Origin: Symbiodinium natans
Lineage: Eukaryota; Sar; Dinophyceae; Suessiales; Symbiodiniaceae
Length of the DNA stretch: 64,000 bases
Direction of reading: 5' to 3'
Assembly: GCA_905221605.1 (NCBI GenBank)
Contig: CAJNDS010002705.1
Location: 26,001 to 90,000 of the forward strand
The position numbers were made by a program, and so were the translations under genes. Each line of letters starts with the position of its first letter. The stretch's first letter is position 1. Positions 1-8,990 of this stretch are shown one piece after another. Below the pieces are notes generated by a model. The model worked only from the letters and a program-made list of their open reading frames with translations. It had not been told where the DNA came from and ran no database searches.

Positions 1-289
1 GCTTTTATTAGTACTACTTTTATCGCCCCTTTAAAGGCCACAATTATGAGCGTTATTACGGGGGGTATAAGATAATAGTTTTGTGCCCCGTAAAACCTTA
101 ATATTATATTACCAACCGTGAATAGAAAGACGAAGAGAAAGAGCGCACTAATTTGTAATGAAGCGAACGCAGTGAAAGAAGCACGAAATTCGAAAGCGAA
201 TATTGATCATTCTTATTAGGGACGACTATTTCTTGCAACAAAAATATTTCAGGAATCTTCTTAGGCTTACATTGTACATCAGATATTAA
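1..289. other. AT-rich block, probably organelle-derived
   Basis: Base composition is much more AT-rich than the rest of the window and there is no telomere-like repeat. It adjoins the cob-like segment that follows, so I infer it belongs to the same mitochondrial insertion, possibly scrambled non-coding or fragmented rRNA sequence as is usual in dinoflagellate mitochondria. No ORF or RNA was recognised within it. Confidence 0.45.
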
Positions 290-447
290 TTCAGCATATT
301 TTCTCTTTTCTTTGTAATTAGAGAAATATATTATGGATTGTGTTTACGTTATCTTCATTCGAATGGTGTATCATTTGTATTTCTTTTTGTATTTCTTCAT
401 CTTGGAAGAGCTATATCTTATGCTTCGTATGTTTATAATCCGGTATG
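290..447 (+). pseudogene. cob: cytochrome b (cob) fragment, nuclear mitochondrial insertion
   Basis: The frame through 314-447 reads an arginine-containing VIREIYYGLCLRYLHSNG segment and then an aromatic and leucine-rich helix ending in LHLGRAISYASYVYNP. This matches the pattern of cytochrome b around the second transmembrane helix (R-x-x-x-x-G-x-x-x-R-x-x-H-x-N-G-x-S, then HxGRxxxYxSY), including a histidine position expected for haem ligation. An in-frame stop at 287-289 and loss of similarity after about 447 limit it to roughly 45 codons, so it cannot be functional. In mitochondria cob is a core complex III subunit. The abrupt change to telomere-like nuclear sequence downstream indicates a NUMT rather than mitochondrial DNA. 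An assembly join is the alternative. Confidence 0.7.
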
Positions 448-892
448 CTGTTGCAAGAAGAAAAACCCGGAGAAGTCGCAGCTAGTGTACCTGAACCTTC
501 CAACCTTAAGCCGTACACCCTAAACCCTAAACCCTAAAGATTAAGTATGTGGACAAGAAGGATGGGAGTGCCTTTGGATTCGAGTCTTGTAGTCCCGAGA
601 ATTCTGTTTGCATGCTAGTCCCGTATGCCCGTCGGGGCAGCACATGGGGCACGTCGCCCGGGCTGTCGCCCGGGCTGCCGCCCGCTAGTGACGTGCACCA
701 GTCATCAGAAAATTTGGTTCGTACGCGAAAAGGGAGACAGTGAGCAAATGCTCGGTTTCCAGTTTCCAGCTTCTTTGTTGCAAAGCTGCAAACCTACTGC
801 TCTGCTACCGCTCCCTCTTCTGTTTGGGCATTGCCCAAGTAGAGGTCCTCTAAAATACCCCTAACTACGTATCCTCTAGTCGGAGCGCCCCT
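448..892. other. Spacer without recognised gene
   Basis: Mixed composition. It contains a CGCCCGGGCTG duplication (about 655-680) and short ORFs that show no recognisable domain. Degenerate CCCTAAA units occur at 520-540. Nothing further can be supported. Confidence 0.5.
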
Positions 893-1167
893 TATCGCTA
901 AATCCTAAACCCTAATCCCTAAACGCTAAACCCTAAACGCTAAACCCTAAACGCTAAACCCTAAACGCTAAACCCTAAACGCTAAACCCTAAAAACCCTT
1001 TTCCCCCCTAAAAACTCTAAAAACCCGAAAAACCCCTAAAAACCTTAAAGACCCTAAAAACCCTAAGAACCCTAAGAACCCTAAAAACCCTAAAAACCCT
1101 AAAAACAAAACCCCAAAACCCTAACAACCCGAAAAACCCCAAACCCTAAACCCTAAACCCTGACCAA
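893..1167. repeat. Telomere-like array with a 14-bp higher-order unit
   Basis: CCCTAAA units alternate regularly with CGCTAAA, giving a 14-bp CCCTAAACGCTAAA dimer repeated about five times at 908-990. Degenerate CCCTAAAAA and CCGAAAAA variants follow. The regular alternation implies amplification of a mutated dimer rather than random decay. Confidence 0.9.
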
Positions 1168-1287
1168 ACGTAGGTTGCGGAGGCTCAAAGCAGCACGAGC
1201 CATAGCCAAGACGGCGCGTTTTGAGTCTTGACTACGAGTCTCCGGAGCCCTTGGGAGGAAAACGTTTCATAGGGTTTTGGGGTGCAG

Positions 1288-1371
1288 GGTCTGAGCAACA
1301 CAGGTTCAAGATTGGCAGTGAGATGGAATCAGCAGCCAAGTACGTCCTAGCGAAGCCAGAGTCCGTGCATG
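1288..1371 (+). CDS. Exon-like segment, unknown protein
   Basis: Bounded by a GTGCAG acceptor and a G|GTCGCC donor. Between them an open frame reads SEQHRFKIGSEMESAAKYV followed by LAKPESVH, a balanced hydrophilic composition unlike the repeats around it. It lies between telomere-like arrays. No family recognised; it could also be a chance ORF. Confidence 0.35.
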
Positions 1372-1403
1372 GTCGCCCCTCAACCCTAGGCCCCAAGCCC
1401 CAC

Positions 1404-1613
1404 GCCCCACGGCCCAAGCCCTAAGCCCTAAGCCCTAAGCCCTAAACCCTAAACCCTAAACCCTAAACCCTAAACCCTAAACCCTAAACCCTAAACCCTA
1501 AACCCCTGACTACCGAAGTCGTTGCTAGTTGGCCTTGTAGCCCTAAACCCTAAACCCTAAACCCTAAACCCTAAACCCTAAACCCTAGACCCTAAACCTT
1601 AAACCTTAGACGC
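1404..1613. repeat. CCCTAAA telomere-like arrays
   Basis: Two near-perfect CCCTAAA runs (about 1422-1505 and 1538-1613) are separated by a 35-bp unique insert. Confidence 0.92.
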
Positions 1614-1878
1614 AGGGCCAGGGATTCTGCAGCTTCCCTTCGCCACCCTTCGACCCCCCAGTGGGCTGTTAGGTGTTAGGGTGTAAGTTTCAGGTGCATC
1701 GTTTTGCCCCATAGGCGGCCTCATCTAAGCTCGTTCTCCCGTGAACTTTGTCCGGTAAACAGCACTGAGCAAACCTTCTGAAGCCCGAAACCTGAACCCT
1801 AAACCCGGTTACTAAACCCTAAACCCTAAACCCTAGACCCTGAGCCCTGAACCCTATGCCTGAAGGCTCAGCCCCCAG
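1614..1878. other. Spacer without recognised gene
   Basis: Unique sequence with a short degenerate CCCTAAA run at 1795-1850. No ORF or RNA could be supported. Confidence 0.5.
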
Positions 1879-1953
1879 GGTTTGCCCGAACACGAGGACG
1901 ATGAGGCGTCGAAACTTGCTGCAAGGGCAAAGCGGACGCTGGGACTGCAATTG
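1879..1953 (+). CDS. Exon-like segment, unknown protein
   Basis: Seventy-five bases (25 codons) lie between a CCCCCAG acceptor and a GTGCTTGG donor. The frame reads GLPEHEDDEASKLAARAKR then TLGLQL, an acidic-then-basic helical stretch. Both flanks run into telomere-like arrays, so the introns would consist largely of these repeats. No homologue recognised. Confidence 0.42.
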
Positions 1954-1966
1954 GTGCTTGGTTTAG

Positions 1967-2034
1967 GGCTTAGGGTTTAGGGTTTAGGGTTTAGGGTTCA
2001 GGGTTCAGGGTTTAAGGTTTAGGGTTTAGGGTTA
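1967..2034. repeat. TTTAGGG telomere-like array
   Basis: About nine units in the TTTAGGG sense, opposite in orientation to the array at 1404-1613, so adjacent arrays are head-to-head. Confidence 0.9.
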
Positions 2035-2333
2035 TGAGTACCCGGACAGGCCCTACTTGGGGTTGTCCTACACAAATACCCGACTTCCTAACTACTTGCA
2101 AAGTCTCCTCTCCAAGCTAGCAGAACTATGCTCTATGGTCCTAAAGCCTTAGTGGCGTGAAGAGTAACCTATGCACCTTATTCAAGAACTAAACCCTAAA
2201 CCCGAACCCCACACCCTAAACCCTAAACCTTTGGGGGTGCAGAAGTAATTTTGGTCAGTGTACGCATGTGTCCCTTTTTCATATGGCAGAGACATGTTTG
2301 CCTTGCAATCGTCGCAGACCTGTATGCCCCGAG
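2035..2333. other. Spacer without recognised gene
   Basis: Unique sequence with a few CCCTAAA units at 2190-2230. No supported gene. Confidence 0.5.
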
Positions 2334-2437
2334 GGTTTAGGGTTTAGGGTTTAGGGTTTAGGGTTTAGGGTTTAGGGTTTGGGTTTAGTGTTTAGGGTTT
2401 AGGGTTTAGGGTTTAGGGTTTAGGGTTTAGGGTTTTG
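2334..2437. repeat. TTTAGGG telomere-like array
   Basis: About fourteen near-perfect units. Confidence 0.93.
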
Positions 2438-2650
2438 GGCTTAACAAAACACCTCTCCAAGCTCAAACCTTGACAGACGGGTTTGCGGTTAGGGGAGGTT
2501 TGGCATTTTTTAGAGCGTGTCTTGGGGTTCAGACTCGTACCCCTAAGTTTGTACCCCGAAGAGGTTCCCTTCATAGACTCCTGATATCGCCCTTGTATTC
2601 CCTTAGAGGATCCGTGAAAAGGGTCCCCGAAACCCAAGGGTACAACCTTA

Positions 2651-2790
2651 CTTGGAGGTTCATGGTACTTATTGACCAATTAGAACTGTACTTACAACTG
2701 TACTTGTAACCATTTTAGGGCACTTAAGGGGCTTATAAGTGGGTGATAAGTGCACTCAGAATTGGCTATTAAGTACCACGAACCTCCAAG
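2651..2790. mobile_element. MITE family A, full copy
   Basis: A 140-bp element bounded by TA dinucleotides (2649-2650 and 2791-2792). Terminal inverted repeats are CTTGGAGGTTCATGGTACTT on the left and its near-complement on the right (AAGTACCACGAACCTCCAAG). The interior is AT-rich and itself partly palindromic. TA duplication plus TIRs point to a Tc1/mariner-type non-autonomous element; no transposase is encoded. Further copies occur near 4.2, 12.6, 23.9, 28.1 and 30.7 kb. Confidence 0.85.
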
Positions 2791-2894
2791 TAGGGGTTCG
2801 ATGTAGAGTCGCAGGAGCTCGAAGGCTTGGGAAGTTAGAAGCCCCAAGCCCGATACCCTTTGCATTCAACCCTTTCAGCTCCTAGAACCTTCAT

Positions 2895-3010
2895 ACCCTG
2901 AACCCTGAACCCTAAGCCCTAAACCCTGGCCCTAAACCCTAGCCCTAAACCCTAGCCCTAAACCCTAGCCCTAAACCCTAAACCCTGGCCCTAAACCCTA
3001 AACCTCATAA
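2895..3010. repeat. Telomere-like array with CCCTAGC alternation
   Basis: CCCTAAA alternates with CCCTAGC or CCCTGGC, another 14-bp higher-order dimer that differs from the one at 908-990. Confidence 0.85.
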
Positions 3011-3047
3011 ACCCGAGGTGGGGTCTCCCGGACACCCGTGCGGAGCG

Positions 3048-3096
3048 CGGTGCGCCACGCGCGCCGCGCGCCCCGCGCGCGCCGCGCGCGCCGGAC
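3048..3096. other. GCGCGC-rich alternating tract
   Basis: About 50 bp of almost pure alternating G/C (GCGCGCC units). This could adopt Z-DNA or strong hairpins. It immediately precedes an exon-like segment. Confidence 0.7.
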
Positions 3097-3099
3097 ACG

Positions 3100-3144
3100 G
3101 TGAGCGAGGCGAAGAACGACCTGGAGGCCGACCGTTGGGTGTAG
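3100..3144 (+). CDS. Short exon-like segment (possible C-terminus)
   Basis: The frame reads VSEAKNDLEADRWV and then TAG, immediately before a TTTAGGG array. Amino-acid composition is protein-like, but there is no clear acceptor because a GC-rich tract precedes it. A GT at 3139-3140 could instead be a donor. Confidence 0.25.
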   Translation: MSEAKNDLEADRWV

Positions 3145-3722
3145 GGTTGAGGGTTTAGGGTTTAGGGTTTAGGGTTTAGGGTTGGGGGTTTAGGGTTTGT
3201 TGAGGGGGCGTTTGGGGGTTGTTAGGTTGAACCCTGAACCCTGAAGCGTTCGGGCTTAGAAGCGGTTTAGGGCTTTGTGATTGTATTGGGGGACAATGGA
3301 GACCCCCAAGGCGGCCTCGAAATGGTTGAAAGCACCTCAAACTCTCTCAGGATTTAGGGTTTAGGGTTTGGGGTTTTTAGGGTTTACGATTTGGGGATTA
3401 GGGTTCGAGGTTTGGGCTTGAGGGTTTCGGGCTTTTGGGGGTTTTAGGCTTGTTTTGGGCTTTTGGGCTTTCGGTGTCTTGCGAGTTTGGGTGTGGGTTT
3501 GGGGTTTAGGGTTTGGGGCTGAGGGCTTCTGATCTGGTGTGTATAGGGACCTTGGTGAGTGCAGATTTGGGGTGTCCTCTGGAGATACAAACAATACAGA
3601 CCCCACCCCATATGCTGCCATAGCAAACCCTAACGCCTAAACCCTTTTGAATGACTGGCTGGTTTTCTTGTTTCACTCTGGAGGACGACCCTCGGCCCGC
3701 TGGCGAGTCCAGATAAAAATTA
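3145..3722. other. Degenerate telomere-like sequence and spacer
   Basis: TTTAGGG units at 3146-3200 are followed by degenerate GGGTTT-rich sequence to about 3520 and unique sequence to 3720. The antisense ORFs here translate repeats (proline, asparagine and lysine rich) and are not treated as genes. Confidence 0.6.
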
Positions 3723-3845
3723 GCCTAAACCCTAAAACCTTAAACCTGAAACGTTAGCCCTTAAACCTTAAACCCTAAACCTTAAACCCTAAACCTTAAA
3801 CCCTAAACCTTAAACCCTAAACCTTAAGCCCCTAAACCCTAAACT
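3723..3845. repeat. CCCTAAACCTTAAA higher-order array
   Basis: A 14-bp dimer of CCCTAAA plus CCTTAAA is repeated about six times. This is a third distinct dimer variant in the window. Confidence 0.88.
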
Positions 3846-3923
3846 AATTCCTGTCGTTGGCATCGTTTCCTGAATCCCACCCGCCGCGAGCCGTCGCAGG
3901 CCGCCACCCTAGGCATCATCTTT

Positions 3924-4040
3924 TAGGGTTTAGGGTTCAGGTTTTGGGGTTTAGGGTTTAGGGTTTAGGGTTTAGGGTTTAGGGTTTAGGGTTTAGGGTT
4001 TTAGGTTCAGGTTTTGGGGTTTCGGGTTCAGGGTTAGGGT
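3924..4040. repeat. TTTAGGG telomere-like array
   Basis: About twelve units with GGTTCAGG variants at both ends. Confidence 0.9.
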
Positions 4041-4102
4041 TTAGGGCTTACGGCTGGAGTCTCGTTCCTCCGAGAGTCTGCTGGGACGTGAGCTCACATG
4101 AG

Positions 4103-4167
4103 AAGGCCGGCGACGCGGCCCCGAAGGACGCGAAGCTGCGCCAGCGGGCATGGCCTCGCGTTCATGG
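4103..4167 (+). CDS. Exon-like segment interrupted by a MITE
   Basis: After a CATGAG acceptor the frame reads KAGDAAPKDAKLRQRAWPRVH, a basic GC-rich coding-like stretch. It ends at GG|GTACTTAG, where a 5'-truncated copy of MITE family A begins. The MITE ends in CTCCAAG, after which GC-rich coding-like sequence resumes at about 4278. The MITE may therefore behave as an intron with its own GT and AG ends; this is inference. Confidence 0.35.
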
Positions 4168-4277
4168 GTACTTAGAATAACCACACTTACTAAGTCTACT
4201 ACTAACCTACTTAGGGGACCCAGGGGGCTTATATGTACAGAAAAGATTAGGGTTCTAAGTACCCTGAACCTCCAAGT
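4159..4277. mobile_element. MITE family A, 5'-truncated copy
   Basis: The left side retains only GTTCATGGGTACTTAG; the right terminus CTAAGTACCCTGAACCTCCAAG is complete. The interior resembles the other copies, with CTACTTAGGGG and GGGGGCTTATA motifs. Confidence 0.65.
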
Positions 4278-4341
4278 TCGCGACGCGCGCGGCAGCGCCA
4301 GCAAGCGCTTCTTGAGGCTCAGATAAGGGTGCAGAATCTGT

Positions 4342-4524
4342 TTGGAGGATTTTGCCGAGTTTTGCCTGGGCCTCCTTCGACTTCAGAGGGATATCCGGTC
4401 TGGTGGCTCTCCGTCGGCTGACGGGAGTTCCACGCCCCCCTCATCGGCCAGGCGTTCCATGGATCGCGGCGCGAGGGCTTCGACCGCCTCCGATTCTGAG
4501 GGCGCCAGAGGACTAGCCCTTTGA
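4342..4524 (+). CDS. Exon-like segment, serine-rich C-terminus
   Basis: The open frame reads EDFAEFCLGLLRLQRDIRSG, then a Ser/Pro/Arg-rich tail and TGA. The length without stops, the absence of repeat-derived sequence and the hydrophobic-then-disordered pattern suggest a real terminal exon. No start codon; the upstream boundary is unknown. Function unknown. Confidence 0.4.
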   Translation: MEDFAEFCLGLLRLQRDIRSGGSPSADGSSTPPSSARRSMDRGARASTASDSEGARGLAL

Positions 4525-4790
4525 AGTAGCAAAAGCAATATTCCATGGTGGTGCCATGCCCATCACCCTAACCCCCAAAGCCTAAACCACCCTGAGCCCT
4601 AAACCCAAAACCCAACACCCAAAACCCAAAACCCCAGAACCCTAAAGCCCTACACCCTAAGCCTAAGCCCCAACCACCACCCCAAGTCCTAAGCCCTCGT
4701 CAGACGACCCCAAAGGCCCTACTGTTGCCATCCCTCGCTTGGCGCACAGGCCTTCCTGCAGCAAAAGGCCGTGTTGCCCAGAGGGTCCCC
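4525..4790. other. Degenerate CCCTAAA-derived spacer
   Basis: CCCAAAACCC and CCCTAAGCC variants at 4560-4700, then about 90 bp of unique sequence. No gene. Confidence 0.6.
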
Positions 4791-4794
4791 TTAT

Positions 4795-4923
4795 ACCCCT
4801 ACAAAGGGATCCTTCTGATGATTTAAGGAGTTTTCCTGAATTAAGGGATATACCTTAGATGATAAAGGATGATACGGGATCCTTATGATGAATTTCAGGA
4901 ATATTCTCTAATTAAGGGGCTCT
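4795..4923. repeat. Dispersed repeat family D
   Basis: An AT-rich palindromic segment with GGGATCCTT(A/C)TGATG, TTCAGGAATATTCT and AATTAAGGGG motifs. Related copies lie at 9561-9663 and 10098-10178, which share AATTAAGNNATATACC and the AATTAAGGGG end. Probably an old MITE. Confidence 0.55.
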
Positions 4924-5089
4924 TTGGTTGAGGGATCCCAAATAGGGTTTAGGGTTTATTCGGTAGGCCCTTAGGACATTTAAAGTTTTGGCCGTATCGG
5001 GTTTAAGAGGATCATATTCCGGATTTTTTTTCAGAGGGTTTTAGGGGCCATTCTAGTTTAGGGTTGACTTAGGGTAAATCCACGTGCGG

Positions 5090-5143
5090 GTGAAAACAGA
5101 AAGGCCAACGCGATGCATGCCGCATTTTGCCATGAACCGAGCC
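5090..5143 (+). CDS. Exon-like segment with canonical GTAAGT donor
   Basis: The frame reads VKTERPTRCMPHFAMNRA and stops exactly at a consensus GTAAGT donor (5144). The intron would run 5144-5215 and end in a pyrimidine-rich CTTGTCTTTACAG. This is the most textbook-like splice pair among the short segments. The segment is also open on the other strand, so orientation is not certain. Confidence 0.4.
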
Positions 5144-5215
5144 GTAAGTCCTTGCTCGAACACATCTCTGCATCTCAACAGGCAGGTGCCCTTGTCCTTC
5201 TCCTTGTCTTTACAG

Positions 5216-5249
5216 TTAGCTGCCCCTACAGGCACCATCCAGCAGAAAG
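5216..5249 (+). CDS. Exon-like segment following a 72-bp intron
   Basis: Starts after TTTACAG and reads LAAPTGTIQQK to an AAAG|GTACTG donor. It is in phase with the segment ending at 5143, joining ...NRA to LAAP. The protein is not recognised. Confidence 0.38.
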
Positions 5250-5392
5250 GTACTGTAGGGGTCGGAATAATTGCTGGTAGCATTCCCTTCTGGTCCCTTC
5301 ATAGTTACAAAACCCTATTCTAATTATTAAGCCCCCTGTTTGATGCACAATTGTGTTCCTAGGATACTGGGGGAATGCTGTTGACCGACTCT

Positions 5393-5406
5393 CCCCCCCC
5401 CCCCCC
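5393..5406. repeat. C14 homopolymer
   Basis: Fourteen consecutive C residues. Length is likely to be unreliable in the assembly. Confidence 0.9.
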
Positions 5407-5935
5407 AATTCTGAAACGCTAGCCCGAGAACCCCTAAACCCTAAACAAACCCTACCCTGAACCCCAGCAAACCATGAAACCGAAGCAGCACCAGGCCGAA
5501 GCCCCGAAGACCCCGAAACCCCAAGCCTCTGGTGCGGTTTGGGGTTTGCAGGCCCAGGGTTTAGGGATCCAGGGTTTGCAGGGTATTCAGGGCTTGAAGA
5601 CTGCAGGATTTACCTGTGAGGGCTTGGCGCCCAAACAACCCTAAACCCTAAACCCTAAACCCGAAACCCGAAACCCTAAACCCCTCCGCACCGGAAAAGC
5701 AGGCAGCCAAGAATGGCCGCGCCCCTGCCCTTCCAGAGAGGCGGAGGCCGCCGGAAACCCGAAACGCGAAGCCCGAAACCCAAGACCCGAAACCCTAAAC
5801 CCTAAAACCCTAAAACCCTAAACCCTAAAACCCTAAACCCTAAACCCTGAACCCTAGACCCTAAACCCTAACCCCAAACCCTAAACCCTAGGCCTTAAGT
5901 AAGGGATATGAGGAGTGACCCCCTAGAAGGCACCC
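5407..5935. repeat. Degenerate telomere-like arrays
   Basis: CCCTAAA and CCCGAAA variants at 5430-5520, 5637-5690 and 5755-5895, separated by short unique inserts. No exon-like frame stands out. Confidence 0.7.
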
Positions 5936-6023
5936 TTAAGCTTATTCAACCCTAAACCCTGCAGCCCTCATGCCCTGGAACCATCTCAAACCTAAACCCT
6001 GAACCCTTCACACCCCTGGGCTC

Positions 6024-6135
6024 AGGAATGTGGGGGTTTACGAAAATGAGGGACCCCCATTTTCGACACCCAAATAGCATGAAGGACCCCAATAAGGTAC
6101 CCCTGAATTCGGAAACCCCATGTGAAGCAGGGTTT
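6024..6135. repeat. Dispersed repeat family C
   Basis: Contains GGGTTTACGAAAATGAGGGA and an AATAAGGTACCCCTGAATTC core. Related copies are at 6960-7135, 9145-9240, 28205-28262, 28670-28745, 29720-29810 and 30290-30390, sharing GGACCCCAAT, GGGTACCCC and (A/T)CCCCCCATAT blocks. Palindromic GGGGTACCCC suggests a degraded TIR element. Confidence 0.55.
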
Positions 6136-6295
6136 ATGTTACTGCTTTTGGTGAGTGTAAGTAAGGTTCCCTTTCAATACTGGTGAGTGTATATACCGGG
6201 TGTCCTTTTGGGGGTACAAGAAATATATACCCTACTTCATATCCCTCGAACTGTGCAGGGATCCTTGGTGTGATTTTAAGATCTAGTCCTTAGGG

Positions 6296-6356
6296 TTTCG
6301 GGTTTAGGGTTTAGGGTTTAGGGCTTAGTGAGGGGAATTTGGGCTCTCTGGGAACC

Positions 6357-6437
<81 letters not shown>

Positions 6438-6560
6438 ACCCTAAACCCTCAACCCTCAACCTTAAACCCTCAACCCTCAACCTTAAACCCTCAACCCTCA
6501 ACCCTCAACCTTAAACCCTCAACCCTAAACCCTCAACCTTAAACCCTAAACCCTCAACCC
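6296..6560. repeat. CCCTCAA variant telomere-like array
   Basis: More than twenty units of CCCTCAA, a one-base variant of CCCTAAA, with occasional CCTTAAA. The open frame that translates it as repeated LNPQPST is an artefact of the 7-bp period. Confidence 0.92.
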
Positions 6561-6656
6561 TCAACCCGAAACCCCAAGCTGCCTTCCCGAGTTCTGGGGC
6601 CTTAGGCTTCCGGGGGGGGAGGGCCTACACGCAGATTTTTCCAAGCCCGAAAACCG

Positions 6657-6770
6657 AAAACCCTAAACCCTAAACCCTAAACCCTAAACCCTAAACCCTA
6701 AACCCTAAACCCTAAACCCTAAACCCTAAACCCTAAACCCTAAACCCTAAACCCTAAACCCTAAACCCTC
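6657..6770. repeat. CCCTAAA telomere-like array
   Basis: About fifteen perfect units ending directly at an exon-like acceptor (CCCTCAG). Confidence 0.93.
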
Positions 6771-6772
6771 AG

Positions 6773-6839
6773 GGGCCCGCCAGCCCGCGGCACGAAGCGC
6801 CCGGCCGAGATGCAGAGCGCGGCGGCGGCGGATCCCGAG
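6773..6839 (+). CDS. Exon-like segment, alanine-rich
   Basis: Lies between a telomere-array-derived acceptor (ACCCTCAG) and a GAG|GTTCAA donor. The frame reads GPPARGTKRPAEMQSAAAAD then PE. High GC and codon pattern resemble the RCC1 exons at 53-54 kb. Function unknown. If real, the upstream intron is a perfect CCCTAAA array. Confidence 0.42.
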
Positions 6840-6872
6840 GTTCAACCCACTGGTTCCCCAAAACGGTTCAGG

Positions 6873-6937
6873 CTTTAGGGTTTAGGGTTTAGGGTTTAGG
6901 GTTTAGGGTTTAGGGTTGAGGGTTTAGTGTTTAGGGC
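6873..6937. repeat. TTTAGGG telomere-like array
   Basis: About eight units, orientation opposite to the array at 6657-6770. Confidence 0.9.
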
Positions 6938-6959
6938 TAGAGAGAGAAATGTTCTTGGT

Positions 6960-7135
6960 AGCTATGGAGCCTTTTTCAGGGGTTTGGTAACAGGGTACCC
7001 CGATTCCCTAAGCCCTATATGGGAGTTTATGAAAATCAGGGACCCCCCATAGTAGACCCCCAAAAAGCAGGATCCCCTTCTATCAGAACCCCAGAATAGG
7101 GTACCCCGAATGTCGTAAGCCCTCATATCTCCCTG
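6960..7135. repeat. Dispersed repeat family C, two adjacent copies
   Basis: GGGTACCCCGATT (about 6995) and GGGTACCCCGAATG (about 7100) each precede a TAAGCCCT(A/C)ATAT block. The segment between carries GAAAATCAGGGACCCCCCAT, matching 6024-6135. Confidence 0.55.
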
Positions 7136-7152
7136 TAGGAAGTCAAGCGCTT

Positions 7153-7438
7153 CTGGGTTTAGGGTTTAGGGTTTAGGGTTTAGGGTTTAGGGCTCTAGGG
7201 AAGTACCCCTTGGACAAGGGTTGCGGCTTTAGGGTTTGTGGGGTTTAGGGTTTAGGGATACTCGGCTCCTCGACTCGAAACCCTACACCCAAAACATAAA
7301 ACCCTACACTTCCGCCATAAACCCTAAACCCTAAACCCTAAACCCTAAACCCTAAACCCTAAACCCTAAACCCTAAACCCTAAACCCTAAACCCTAAACC
7401 CTAAACCCTAAACCCTAAACCCTAAACCCTAAACCCTC
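7153..7438. repeat. Telomere-like arrays in opposite orientation
   Basis: TTTAGGG units at 7153-7193 and 7235-7255 and a near-perfect run of CCCTAAA units at 7317-7438, with a short unique insert between. Confidence 0.9.
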
Positions 7439-7460
7439 AAGCATCCTGATCTGTTTTCAG

Positions 7461-7511
7461 GAGGAAGAGCGTCGCAAGCGCCGTGCGGAGCGCTTCGCGA
7501 TGAAGAAGTAG
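7461..7511 (+). CDS. Terminal exon-like segment, basic C-terminus
   Basis: A CTGATCTGTTTTCAG acceptor with a good pyrimidine tract is followed by 16 codons reading EEERRKRRAERFAMKK and a TAG stop. The charged helical tail is typical of nuclear or RNA-binding proteins. The upstream intron would be the CCCTAAA array at 7317-7438. It may belong with the segment at 6773-6839, but the linkage is unproven. Confidence 0.5.
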   Translation, partial: EEERRKRRAERFAMKK

Positions 7512-8157
7512 CAGCGTAGGTGTTCAGGGTTAAGCGTGTAGGGCTCAGGGTTTAAGGCTCATGGGGTTAAGGGTTTAGGCCACCCTGGATGCATCTGCTG
7601 AGAGTTTGGACGTGCTGAGAGCCACAGACAGAAGGCTGCTTCAGTAGACTTATAAGTACACGGAAAGGGACCTTAATTGGAGTTATCTTACTTATTAGAT
7701 AACTACTTACTAAGTCCTCCGACCCTCCAAGTGTGGGTTCTTGACTTACGTCTTAGGCTTCCTACTATGGGGGTATCAGGGGCCCTATCAAGGGGGATTC
7801 TGAAAAGCCATGTCTGCAGAATCCTTATGTTTATGTGGCTTTTTGGGGCCCCGATAACTTAGGGCTTAGGGCTTTTCTGATGTCGTGTCTAGGGTTCAGG
7901 GTTTCTGGTTGTACGTATGTAGTTAGGGAGCCAAGTTCGCCCGCAGAATCCCTTAAAGTAATAGAAGGCACCAAACTCTGTGGTGCTGCTTTACTGTAAC
8001 TTTAGATCCTTAGCCTTTTTGGGTTGATTGGGTTTCTTAAGAAGGCAGCTAAAAAAAACTTATAGCTACCCTCCTAAGTGCAGCCAAGCAAAGTTCCCAT
8101 AAATGTTCCCTTCTCTAAGAACTCGCAAGGTGCCGCCATCCATCTGAACAAAGGGTT
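7512..8157. other. Spacer with degenerate MITE-like sequence
   Basis: At 7640-7735 a palindromic AT-rich stretch (ACTTATAAGTAC, CTACTTACTAAG, CCCTCCAAG) resembles a decayed MITE family A copy. The rest is unique, with a few GGGTTT units, and no recognisable gene. Confidence 0.5.
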
Positions 8158-8310
8158 CTAAACCCTAAACCCTAAACCCTAAGCCCTAAACCCTAAACCC
8201 TAAACCCTAAACCCTAGACCCTAGACCCTAGACCCTAGCCCTAGACCCTAGACCCTAAACCCCTAAACCCTAAACCCCTAAACCCCTAAACCCCAAACCC
8301 CAAACCCTGT
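8158..8310. repeat. CCCTAAA/CCCTAGA array
   Basis: CCCTAAA units pass into CCCTAGA and then CCCCTAAA variants. Confidence 0.88.
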
Positions 8311-8647
8311 CAGCCTCGGTGCTGACCGGGTAGCCTCTAACTTTTTGCGGCGGCCAAGATACCCAAAACCTTCAACCTCCCGTTCTCCCCCTTCTATTTT
8401 TGGTTTAAGGCTGAAGAAGCCCTGAACCCTGAGACCAAAAACCCCACAACCTTAAAACCCTAGGCTTTAAGCATAACATGGGAAGCCCCTAAGCCCAAAA
8501 CCCCAAAAAACCCAACGCCCTAACACCCTAAGCTTTAGACAAAAGGGGGGGGGGTTCCTCTCAACTTCTTGGGAAGTACTAGGGGGAACCTCGTGAACAG
8601 CGAACCCGAACCAGTCCAACAGTCTGAACTGAAAATTTGCTATTTCT
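8311..8647. other. Spacer without recognised gene
   Basis: Unique sequence with sparse CCCTAA-like units and a G10 run near 8543. No supported gene. Confidence 0.5.
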
Positions 8648-8932
8648 GGGGTTCAGGGTTTAGGGTTTAGGGTTTAGGGTTTAGGGTTTAGGGTTTAGGG
8701 TTCAGGGTGTCGGGTGCCATGTCTAGCTTTGCAGAGGCTCAGGCTTTTGCACGCCAGTTTCTTGACACGTATGCGACCTGTACGAGGGGCCCCCGACTAT
8801 GAAAAAAAGGCCGTGGGTGTGGGGTTTAGGGTTTAGGGTTTAGGGTTTAGGGTTTAGGGTTTAGGGTTTAGGGTTTAGGGTTTAGGGTTTAGGGTTTAGG
8901 GTTTAGGGTTTAGGGTTTAGGGTTTAGCGTTT
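8648..8932. repeat. TTTAGGG arrays flanking an exon-like segment
   Basis: Arrays at 8648-8705 and 8820-8932 in the same orientation lie on either side of the ORF at 8719-8802. Confidence 0.92.
8719..8802 (+). CDS. Small ORF or exon, NTF2-like start possible
   Basis: From ATG the frame reads MSSFAEAQAFARQFLDTYAT then CTRGPRL and TGA (27 codons). The FARQFLDTYAT pattern recalls the first helix of NTF2-like proteins, but with so few residues this is weak. If it is a first exon, the donor would lie before the stop; no clear GT is seen. Framed by TTTAGGG arrays. Confidence 0.3.
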   Translation: MSSFAEAQAFARQFLDTYATCTRGPRL

Positions 8933-8990
8933 TGAGCAACAAGCAAGCAAATGACGCAGTGTAACCATGTTCAGCGCGTGAGGGTCCAGG

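Noticed and set aside
890-1505. Chromosome-end telomere
   Set aside because: Arrays are short, variant-rich, in both orientations and embedded between unique sequences; none runs to a window end as a long pure tract.
6339-6542. ORF with repeated LNPQPST residues
   Set aside because: Translation of the CCCTCAA 7-bp array; no start context or flanking coding sequence.
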